From: Gracilariopsis chorda | Lineage: Eukaryota > Rhodophyta > Florideophyceae > Gracilariales > Gracilariaceae | Length of the DNA: 64,000 bases | Assembly (NCBI GenBank): GCA_003194525.1 | Contig: NBIV01000027.1 | Span: 186,001-250,000, forward strand | Direction: 5' to 3' | In this document: positions 45,851 to 53,869 of the stretch, piece after piece | Layout: each line of letters starts with the position of its first letter | Numbering within the stretch: the first letter of the stretch is position 1 | The notes under the pieces: model-generated | Seen by the model: the letters and a program-made list of their open reading frames with translations, nothing else | Told to the model about the DNA's origin: nothing | Database searches by the model: none | Made by a program: the position numbers and the translations under genes

Positions 45851-48025
45851 TTAGTTTTCCGCCTTCGGCGGTGGGTTGGTTTCCTCGACAACGAGTGCTT
45901 CATCCCGTTGACGGGGGTTTCTATCCGCATAAGCGGGGGTTGCAACGGATGGTTGCGTGATCTCCCGAATCGGGGTGTATGAAGCTTGCCGCGCACGTGG
46001 GGTCTGTGGTAGGGCGTGGGAAAAGTCCGTTTTAGCAGGGAGGTAGGAAGCCGTCGGGACGGAACGTTTCTCCTCTGGAGTGAGGGCCTCATAATTTGCC
46101 ACCACCTTGGCCATATCCTTCAGTGAACAAATACACTGAGGAGAGGTATGGCCATGGGCATAACACAGGTGGCAAATGAGAGCCAGCACCGTGACACGCG
46201 GATTATTATTCCGAGTATCGGAGAAGCGAACCACAGGGCGGGTGTCAGTCCATCCAGGCCGTTGATAACGGGATTGACCGTTTGAAAACGGGAGTCGTTG
46301 GGGTGGAACCCGACTGTTACCACTGTACAAAACGGGGTCTTCCGTTCCCGTATCACGGGTCATCTCCGTCGTTGACGGTAAATCACTGGTGGGTATCGAC
46401 ACACCATCCCCCTGCACTAAATGCACGGTATCAAATCCCTGTCCAGGGTTCCCATCCGCGGTGAGCGGGAGAGAGGAAGCTTCGCTTTCCAGCAACAACG
46501 CCTTGGCGGATTTAGACCGATTGTTCGGAGTTCTTGCACGAAGTGCATCCCCTTCCGCTCGGGCGTGTTGGACCAGCTCGAGGTAGGTGATCCTCCGCTT
46601 GTCCTCCCGATAACGGGTAACTAAACTCCGGATTGCCAGGTCAAGACCATCAATGAACATGGTACTGCGCTCCCCAGCGGGATATACGTTACCACATCTG
46701 TGGAAAGCCTTGTTAAAGCGCACCGAGTAATCGGTCTCGGTCTCTCCAGCGCGCTGGCGTGTATCTCGCAAAGCGAGGATAGCCTGCTGAATAGCGGTGT
46801 TAGTGGCGTAGGAGCGCAGAAGATACTGCACAGCCTCCGGCCAGCAAGTAACTCCTCCCTCGGAGGCGCGAGAAGATCCTCTGACAGAGGTGTATTGGTC
46901 CTCCACCACTCCCCGTAAGAAATATGGTAAAGCCAAATAGGCTTGTCCCTCATTCATACCGAGGATATTGGCCTCCGCTAAAAAGCGGGATAGGAAATCC
47001 AGTACTAGGACTGGGTCCTCTCCAGTAAAATACTGGTTGCGGAGCGAGAGCTGCATTCGCTTAATGCATTCTCGCACCTTTCCCGTACCACGGGGCGTAC
47101 GTCCTAGTGACGAGTCTTCGAGCCGGTAGTACCGGTATGATAAAAGCTTCCGGTAATCCGGGTTTGTCGGTTTCAATTCCCGGAGACCGGGGTGTCTTCT
47201 CCCCTTCTGGCGGGTTCGGACCACACCTTCAGTGGCCAATGATTGCCTCGAGCGGGAGGAGTAACCTCGCTTCTCGTCCTCCGAGTCGGAGTCCGAGGAG
47301 CTCGAGCTAACCGAATGGTTTCGGGATGATTCCGACGATGTTGAAGAATCGGAGTCCAAATATTTTCGGTGGTGTTTCCGTCGATGACGGCGTTTCTTCT
47401 TCCCAGCAAGCTGGTCGTTGTGCGATGCCTCGTTTACCGGATCATCCGGGGATGGTTTGTCCATGAGGACGAACTGCTCCAGCGTCTCCAGGCGGGCACC
47501 AATCCGATCAAATCGGGCTTCAACTCCTTCGATGAAGGTGGCGGGTTGTCCCAAACTCTCCAACACGGAGTTGACGTCAGACCGTAAAATACGGAGTTCC
47601 TCGGCGACCTCCTTTACGGGGGTTGCCGAGACCACCTCTTGGAGGGATTTTAGTTCCCCTACAAGGGTGTCATGGGCGGTCCACAGGGTGCGGACCTGGG
47701 ATTCCAGGGAAGTCCCCTGGGGGTTGTTATCGCCCGTTCCACGGGGGCTTGAAGCCGCGACAGCGGGAGCAGGCCGGGGTGTCTGGGGCACTGCGGCAAC
47801 AGCCGGAGTCGATGCTGCATTCCTCTGCGGGGGTGATAACGAGGGCAAAAGGAGGTTCCGGGGTTCCCGGTCGGGGGTATCATTCCGCGATGAAGCGGCG
47901 CCAGCACGGCTGGAACTTGTCCGTATAGAGATACGGGGTACGAACCGAACTTTGGAAGTGTCCGCGTTGTCGCGGGAGCGACTACGCGTAACCACTGGCT
48001 CCGCATCGGAGGGATTTCTCGACAT
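45851..48025 (-). CDS. gag: element B gag, intact
   Basis: A 724-residue intact gene from the ATG at 48,025. An N-terminal disordered part is followed by coiled-coil-like residues 150-190, an Asp/Ser-rich block with HRRKHHRKYLDSDSSTS, and the capsid core from LRELKPTNPDYRK through NQYFTGEDP, GQAYLALPYFLRG and YLELVQHARAEGDALRAR. A zinc knuckle CHLCYAHGHTSPQC (CX2CX4HX4C) follows, then a C-terminal tail ending KAEN. The product would form the particle that packages element RNA. The protease/pol frame starts immediately downstream in the -1 frame relative to gag, so expression of pol would need frameshifting or re-initiation. Confidence 0.88.
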   Translation of the reverse strand: MSRNPSDAEPVVTRSRSRDNADTSKVRFVPRISIRTSSSRAGAASSRNDTPDREPRNLLLPSLSPPQRNAASTPAVAAVPQTPRPAPAVAASSPRGTGDNNPQGTSLESQVRTLWTAHDTLVGELKSLQEVVSATPVKEVAEELRILRSDVNSVLESLGQPATFIEGVEARFDRIGARLETLEQFVLMDKPSPDDPVNEASHNDQLAGKKKRRHRRKHHRKYLDSDSSTSSESSRNHSVSSSSSDSDSEDEKRGYSSRSRQSLATEGVVRTRQKGRRHPGLRELKPTNPDYRKLLSYRYYRLEDSSLGRTPRGTGKVRECIKRMQLSLRNQYFTGEDPVLVLDFLSRFLAEANILGMNEGQAYLALPYFLRGVVEDQYTSVRGSSRASEGGVTCWPEAVQYLLRSYATNTAIQQAILALRDTRQRAGETETDYSVRFNKAFHRCGNVYPAGERSTMFIDGLDLAIRSLVTRYREDKRRITYLELVQHARAEGDALRARTPNNRSKSAKALLLESEASSLPLTADGNPGQGFDTVHLVQGDGVSIPTSDLPSTTEMTRDTGTEDPVLYSGNSRVPPQRLPFSNGQSRYQRPGWTDTRPVVRFSDTRNNNPRVTVLALICHLCYAHGHTSPQCICSLKDMAKVVANYEALTPEEKRSVPTASYLPAKTDFSHALPQTPRARQASYTPIREITQPSVATPAYADRNPRQRDEALVVEETNPPPKAEN

Positions 48026-48108
48026 GAGAAAATACCGTTACGACGGGAAACGATCACGGAACTTCCGGTAAATAAAAACAAGCCTCGTAAGAGGGAAAAC
48101 ACAAAAAC

Positions 48109-48129
48109 CGATTCTAGGTCGGGAGACCA
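48109..48129 (-). other. primer binding site of element B
   Basis: In element sense it begins TGGTCTCCCGACC three bases after the LTR. The 21-base complement fits a tRNA T-loop, T-stem and acceptor (ending TCGGGAGACCA), reminiscent of tRNA-Tyr. Confidence 0.6.
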
Positions 48130-48132
48130 CTT

Positions 48133-48960
48133 TGTGGTGCAATGCCCCAAAGAGGAAAAACGCCAAAAGACGTTCGGGATCTTCCTCTCACGAGGTGAAC
48201 CCAGTTGGGTAGAGCCCTCCCAGAGGTGTCACGGCGAAGCCGGTTTGTAAGACCAGGGACACCTGTCGCGACTCGCGCAGGGAGGTGAAGGCGAAGAATC
48301 GGTATCCGCGTGAGCGGGGTGTGAACCTCACTAGAGGTATGTTTCCACGTAAGTGGGGGTGTGTGAGCGGATGCGCACACGAGGGCCGCTGATAGCGGGA
48401 GGTGCTACCCTAAAAAAAGGGGGAAAAGGGAAGGGAGAAGAGGAGGAAGAGAGGACGAAGTGAGTCGCGAGAGCGACGGGGACGAACGGCGATGCCGGTA
48501 ACAATATCCCTATACAGGGCGAAACACCAATGCAATTGGAACAATTATACTCCCAGTGATGGGTCCCTTTAGATGTGCAAGGGGGTTAGATGTCTCGTGG
48601 TTTACGGCGTTTCCCTCCAAGGAGGAGTAGAGTACGCGCGCAAGCGGCAACAACTAGAGCCAATTCCCCAGGTTGGGGTCCCTTGTTGGGGAAGGTTTAC
48701 TGGTGCGACGGCAGTGCGCCGTCGCACTAAGTACTAGCTTCCCAGAAATGGGTGTGAAAATAATAAATAATATTAACTAAAATACTCCACATTTCGTGGC
48801 AACATCCACTACTGTGGCCAACCGCCAATTGACCCAAAACCGTGTCCCACGTGTCCATATCCACCATAGTGGGGCGTAGTTCATATACACACTACACAAC
48901 CGATAATATCGGGAAAGCGTTCAAGTACCAAGAATCCCTCCCTGAGGGCATTGTACTACA
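48133..48960 (-). repeat. 5' LTR of element B
   Basis: In element sense it starts TGTAGTACAATGCCC and ends CATTGCACCACA. It differs from the other LTR at only a small number of positions, for example in the first and last 60 bases. Confidence 0.92.
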
Positions 48961-48965
48961 TTTTT

Positions 48966-49903
48966 CTTCGGTATTATTGCCCGAATCATATCTCCGGCCC
49001 CTGGTATCTTTTATCCATGAAAATGGCCCAGGAACCACTGTACTGCTCTGCCATGGGCTCCACGTCAATAAAGTCGTGCGCCTCGGACTCTGTCTTGGAC
49101 AGCGCTTCCTAATGCCTAACCAAATTATTTCTGAAAATTCTAATATCGGATACCGAGCCTGGCTTGTGCGGCGTACATCCAATGGCTAAACAGGTGGGCA
49201 AAACAGAGACATCTGACTTATACCCATAGAGTTTGTGCTTATTGCTAAAGTAAAACTTGGCTTCTTCATGGTTCTCGGCAGGGCGGTTCTTGTGTTGAAA
49301 TTTTACATCTGTAGCATAAAGGGAAAACTTGTAATGCCTGAATGCATTCCCGTCGTTGACTGAACGTCTCATTGTGTACTTTTTCTCGTACTTCTGAACA
49401 GCGAAGCTAATAATTGTCTTACATACACGGTCAGCAAATCTCAGTATCATGCATTCGAAGTTAGGGCCCTTGATGTGGAACATCTTCCCGTTGAAGTCCC
49501 AATTTCCGGCATGCTTCAAAGTACACAGAAGCATAAACAACACGTCCTGCGGCGTGTGCTGTCGCTTACGTTCTCGACCGTTTTTTAGTCGATTTGCACC
49601 TTGTCACTCAGAGCACTGCAGATTGCCCTAAATTCGCTCACAGAAAAGTTCGTCATTTTTAACACGACACTGGCCTCTCCAGAGCCAAAAATAACAATCC
49701 AGAACTGGGTAATCATATTTCTCATTTTCAGTGTCCGTTTCGATCTCGTCAGGGTCTGGGACATATTTCTGTATCTTCTGTTGGCGCTTTGCTCTCTTCT
49801 CAGCGAGGAACTTGACCACCTGAGCCTCTATGTCAATGGAGGAATGAAAAGGGAGCTGCGGGAGGGGTGAGGAGGTTTGTATCGGGCGAATGCTGCGCGG
49901 CAA
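48966..49903 (-). pseudogene. Harbinger-like DDE transposase, N-terminal and central piece
   Basis: The best frame (49,543-49,109) has GNWDFNGKMFHIKGPNFE, then LYATDVKFQHKNRP with the first catalytic Asp, then YFSNKHKLYGYKSDVSVLP and HKPGSVSDIRIF with the second. A TAG after NNLVRH, then AIFMDKRYQGP, then a one-base shift into DMIRAIIPKKK lead to the B insertion point. Upstream, two stops and an alternative frame (MTNFSVSEFRAICSAL) mark decay. A further coding-like stretch reaches 49,903. With the 38,622-39,023 piece the full DDE_Tnp_4 fold is accounted for, but the gene is dead. Confidence 0.8.
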
Positions 49904-50725
49904 GTCAAAACCGGGTAGTTATTGACCTAAAAGGTGCTCAGAAACTGCTGTTGTGGCTCGAAATTGGTAGGCGCCATTGAATTTAGGCGGGAAATGGTTT
50001 GGGCGCTGGCGCAAAGCCTAATCCGATGGGTATCGTGGCAGCGGGGATAGTAGGGGACCAGTGAATGGTGATTAGTGGTGCGGTCTTGCGGGAAATGCGA
50101 AATGGGGCCGTGTTGTAGCCTCTGCCAGAGTTAGATAGGCATACGCAGTCTTTTTGTAATAAATTTGTCATTTAGGTACGGAATGAGCTGTAAAGAAATG
50201 TGGCCTATATTGGAGTATTTATCGTTTAATTAACGATTGCATACGATATTTACATAATGTGATTTTTTTTACGCGAATAATGGGTACGGCCAGAGAACTC
50301 TACTACTACGCATGCACAGTATCGATTGTTAACTGGGCGCCCCAATTAACAATCGCCCTGCTCGTAGTGTTGCGTCCCGATTTTTTGGCTAAAGGTGTAA
50401 TGGAGATGGAAGCTTATAAAACTCTTCGCCATAGTGAATTTACGCAAACCAAAATCTCGTGCGTGTTTCTCGTAGCCACCTATGCCACGAAATATACCTC
50501 CAGTTTGCACGAGAACTGTGAAAAACACTTTACGCACGCAAGCTGGAACATCTCTTCCAACCTTACTCTGGGTCCACATCTCTATGAACAGTTACTGTAA
50601 TGTTGGAAGTGGCGTGTTCGGCTAACAGGCAAAAACGCATTGTCACCGGATTTTCTTGCACCGAAAATATGCGTGTGCGCACTGACTGCAGAGCACGGTG
50701 TGCACGGGCGTACCCGCGCCATGCC
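49904..50725. other. intergenic; end of repeat cluster and promoter region of the F-box/WD40 gene
   Basis: No convincing gene. Contains the presumed outer end of the Harbinger-like element and a 33-base palindrome (listed separately). Confidence 0.45.
50323..50355. promoter_or_regulatory. 33-base near-perfect palindrome upstream of the F-box/WD40 gene
   Basis: CGATTGTTAA at the left and TTAACAATCG at the right with a GGGCGCCC core; only two position pairs fail to match. It lies about 370 bases upstream of the next start codon. A dimeric transcription-factor site or a hairpin is possible; no family assigned. Confidence 0.4.
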
Positions 50726-52108
50726 ATGTCGCTTCTCGAGTTGCCGGAAGAGGTGCTGATTGACATCGTGGCGTTCTTGAATCGAGTCGACCGTCAGTCT
50801 TTGCAACGAGCGCACCCCACTCTACGCCATCTACTTCGCCCCGAGAACACCCCTCTATGGCGTCACGCCCTACACAAGCGCTTCCGCGCGCGCTGGTCGC
50901 GACCGCCAGTCTGGCTTCCGCCCTCCTCTCAGTGCGACTTCCTTGACATTGCTGACGACTATCTCATACATTACTCCCTTCCCACTCAAAGCGTACTACC
51001 TCCCTCTTCGCCTCCTTCGCACGCACCGTTGTTGTACTGGGCCGCCCTTCCAGCCGCCCCTCTTTACGTTGCTGTCGGCAATACGCTACACTCCTTCTGT
51101 ACGCGTTCATGGCGAGTGCGTTCTGCGAAAGCGTTGCAGTCGCGTGCGAACTGTATCCATGCGGATCAACGTGCTGTTGCCGTTGGGCTTTGTGATGGCT
51201 ATGTACATATGATTGATGAACGTTCACAAAAGCGCATCAGAGCACATAATCGACCCGTGACAGCTGTTTTACAGCATTCAAACGCGCTAATCACCGCTTC
51301 TGAAGATACCACCGTACGCATTCGACAACGGTTTACACGTCGTTCGCAAACGGTGTTACGCGGTCATGCCACTGCCATTCGCTCCATACACATGCTTGAG
51401 GATGACAAACTTGTTTCCAACGGAAGTTCAGATCAGCGTGTCAAGCTCTGGGATATGCGCCGATCCGTATGCTTGTCGACGGCTAAACTTCGCAATACCG
51501 TTACACATTGCGTTGAATACAACGCTTTGATATACGCCATGTCCGCTGGTACGCTTCATGTACTTGACCCGAGAGTGGGCTTTGGTAGCACCGCAGCCAC
51601 GCTAACTCTACCACGCGGAGCTGCGTGGCGAGCGCCGGTAGGTGCGCTGTCCGTTGCCGATGACGGCAGCTTGGTGGCTGCGGTGGGTTCTGGCGGAGTT
51701 GCTGTTTGGGATGCGCGCGGATCCTGGGAGGCCACCGGTTTTGGCTGGCCAAAGCGTTGGGACAAGTCATCTCATGTGCTGCGAAGCGTGTATCTTGGGC
51801 AGAGTGTTGCCATTGCGGGTGGCGGCGCGAAGGAGTTGTTGACGTTTGCTAGAAATGGTTGCTATGAGGGTATCATTGCTGAACAGGCCGTTCGACGGAC
51901 CCCGATTTCGTTTGTGGGCTCAGTGGATGATACGCTTCTCGTGGCTAGTGATGACGGTTCTCTGGATCGAATATGCCTTGAACAGGCTGAAGTGGACTGG
52001 GATACTGTTTACCGTGTTTACGAGGATGAAGTGCTCCGCAGCAATCCTTGTGTGGCAACTCGAGCCCCTTACCCTCCGCTGAGACCCGAGGAGCTTGCGG
52101 AGTTGTAG
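50726..52108 (+). CDS. F-box/WD40-repeat protein (SCF substrate receptor)
   Basis: A single-exon gene; the ATG at 50,726 is chosen because the F-box follows at once (MSLLELPEEVLIDIVAFLNRVD), although the frame is open to 50,600. The 460-residue product has an N-terminal F-box (residues about 3-45: LQRAHPTLRHLL), which binds SKP1, and a C-terminal beta-propeller of WD40-like repeats. The clearest repeats are VTAVLQHSNALITASEDTTVRIR and IRSIHMLEDDKLVSNGSSDQRVKLWDMR, with weaker blades around VGALSVADDG..VAVWDARG. Such proteins select substrates for ubiquitination. Its target is unknown. A decayed inverted copy lies at 53,870-55,745. No introns seen. Confidence 0.85.
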   Translation: MSLLELPEEVLIDIVAFLNRVDRQSLQRAHPTLRHLLRPENTPLWRHALHKRFRARWSRPPVWLPPSSQCDFLDIADDYLIHYSLPTQSVLPPSSPPSHAPLLYWAALPAAPLYVAVGNTLHSFCTRSWRVRSAKALQSRANCIHADQRAVAVGLCDGYVHMIDERSQKRIRAHNRPVTAVLQHSNALITASEDTTVRIRQRFTRRSQTVLRGHATAIRSIHMLEDDKLVSNGSSDQRVKLWDMRRSVCLSTAKLRNTVTHCVEYNALIYAMSAGTLHVLDPRVGFGSTAATLTLPRGAAWRAPVGALSVADDGSLVAAVGSGGVAVWDARGSWEATGFGWPKRWDKSSHVLRSVYLGQSVAIAGGGAKELLTFARNGCYEGIIAEQAVRRTPISFVGSVDDTLLVASDDGSLDRICLEQAEVDWDTVYRVYEDEVLRSNPCVATRAPYPPLRPEELAEL

Positions 52109-52556
52109 ATAGACTTGTACATATTTGCCCTTCCCCTGTAGGCTACATCTATTTGTCTTTTCGCAATGCGAAATAAAGTAATTTTAGAGTCTTTGAAATC
52201 GTGCGAGGTTGGTGGGAGGACAACCAATGAGGTGCGAGTAGAGCTTCGGTTCCCTGCCGTTTCACGGAAAGATCTCAAGATTTTATGCCGTTGTGATGGC
52301 TGTGGATGCGCGCCGATTGGCGAAGTGAGCAGTTCCGCGCTGCGCACCTCCCAGCACGCTCGAGCCGCTCAATACCCGCAATTAACCCTCACCCACGCAG
52401 GTCGTTCCGCCTCCGCACCGTTCGGCCGCGCACCTCACCCACAGCCGCCCTTATTAACGCCTGCCTCACAAACCTCCACATCCACCCGCCTTCCGTCTTC
52501 CCACCTCAACCTGCAGTCTTCGCTTCCCAGTTTTCGCTTCTCCTCCACCTTTTGAA

Positions 52557-53308
52557 ATGGCTTTCGTCTCCTCCTTCACTCTGCCAGCCCGTCAAACTCT
52601 TTCCCGCTCAGCGATATGCGGCGCGAAACTCGCCTCGCAGCCCGTTCCTTCTCGCGCTTCTGTGCGAATGGCTGAGACTTCTGCTGCCATTCCGTTCCTT
52701 CCGAAGCCTCAGAACATTCCGGAGGACGCCGCTGGATACGCTGGATTCGACCCGCTTGGCTTTACCAACGTCATGAACTTCAAGTTCCTTCAAGAAGCCG
52801 AAATCAAGCACGGTATGTTCCTCAAACATTTCACTTCGCTTCTTCACACTACCTCCCAGTCGCAGCTGTGCTAACATTACAATGAACTTCTTTGTCAAAC
52901 ATACTAGCCCGTATTTGCATGCTCGCTGTGCTCGGCATTCTGATCCCGGAGCAATACGTATTCCCCTGGTACTCGGAAGCCCCCAAGCTGGCCGCCGGTA
53001 TCCACCAATGGGGCGTGAACCAAGGTAGTCTCAACCAGATTCTCATCTGGTCCTCTTTCTGGGAAATTGTCGTTGGTACCCCGGCCCTCATCCAGATGCT
53101 CACTCTTGACTCCCCCCGCCAGCCCGGATACTACGCATTCGACCCGCTGGGTCTCGGAAAGACTCAAGCCGCCTTCAAGAGATTCCAAACCAGTGAAATT
53201 AAGAACGGGCGACTCGCTATGATCGCCATTGGCGGACTGTTGCATCAAGAATTCCTCACTGGTATGACGCCGGTCCAGCAACTGCTTGAGGGCAAGTTTT
53301 TGCCGTAA
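52557..53308 (+). CDS. plastid light-harvesting chlorophyll-binding protein (red-algal Lhcr type), one intron
   Basis: CDS = join(52557..52812, 52908..53308), 218 residues. The intron (52,813-52,907, GT..AG) joins AEIKH and ARICML to restore the family's EIKHAR signature. The N-terminal about 35 residues (MAFVSSFTLPARQTLSR..VRMA) are a chloroplast transit peptide. Helix 1 contains EAEIKHARICMLAVLGIL with its chlorophyll-binding Glu and His and paired Arg. Helix 2 spans ILIWSSFWEIVVGTPALIQML. Helix 3 contains SEIKNGRLAMIAIGGLLHQE. FDPLG motifs precede helices 1 and 3, as is usual. The protein would be an antenna of photosystem I in the thylakoid membrane. Short for the family but complete. This gene is the strongest evidence for a red-lineage alga. 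Confidence 0.93.
52813..52907 (+). other. intron of the light-harvesting gene
   Basis: 95 bases, GTATGT at the 5' end and ACTAG at the 3' end, with CTAAC as a likely branch site. Removal restores the conserved helix 1. Confidence 0.88.
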
Positions 53309-53869
53309 GGTGCTTCTTGCTTGCGTTTGTAATAGTTGATCCTTTGAGGCGCTTGTCCACTTGCGGTGCAACGCTGTAAAATCAAAACGGTTTTATCACT
53401 TCCTTGCTTCTGGCGCATGTCCTACTATACCGACAGAGTTCCTTGGCTAGGAGCATTCGATGCAGTGCGGGTGAGCGACTCTCCCGAAGTCCACACCCTC
53501 ATCCTAATCCAGGTTTTCTTGCGCACAGGGTTTTGAACTCTTCCTGATAACTACTGGTAACCGTTTTCCTATCCACATTAGCCTTTCTAAGATGAGGTCG
53601 ATGATGTCAATGTACTCGATAAGGCCCGGAACCACTCTCAGCCAGCCTCCTTTGGCCCCCTGAAGCTCCGTGATTCAGAATGAATCGCTGAACTGAAGAT
53701 GCCCGTATAATGCTATCTGCTTTGAGTAGTTAAAGCAGTCCAAAATACTGGCATGTTCTGTGCTCAGAACATCATCGAAGTATCATCACATCATCTACCC
53801 ATCATCAGCTGTCGTAAACAACTATTTTTCAAACTTCTTCAAACAATCAGGAGGACATACTTCCAGTTG
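53309..53869. other. no supported gene
   Basis: 3' flank of the light-harvesting gene. No coding signal on either strand. Confidence 0.5.

Larger units (their letters stand above)
39029..48960 (-). mobile_element. element B: young, nearly intact Ty3/gypsy chromovirus
   Basis: 9,932 bases on the minus strand with near-identical LTRs (39,029-39,853 and 48,133-48,960), primer site, gag, protease, pol, chromodomain and polypurine tract. Lesions seen: a TAA in the protease frame (shared with A), a one-base loss in a C run at about 42,086-42,091, a TAG at 41,245 and a frameshift near 40,500. It splits the Harbinger transposase gene, so it arrived after that element. Same family as A. The sequence is unusually rich in short perfect hairpins (see findings). 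Confidence 0.92.
1102..49903. mobile_element. inferred ancestral PIF/Harbinger-like transposon, split by later insertions
   Basis: The parts are the Myb/SANT-like relic at 1,102-1,990 (+) and the DDE transposase relic in two pieces, 48,966-49,903 and 38,622-39,023 (-). Removing element A (3,919-37,532) and element B (39,029-48,960), with one duplicated target site each, brings the two genes within about 5 kb in convergent orientation, a normal Harbinger layout. The polymerase alpha fragment and the unknown remnant would then lie inside it. Terminal inverted repeats were not found, so the outer limits are only those of the coding relics. Confidence 0.5.

Noticed and set aside
50259..50600. 113-codon plus-strand frame upstream of the F-box gene
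   Set aside because: Spans the palindrome and promoter region; no homology recognised.
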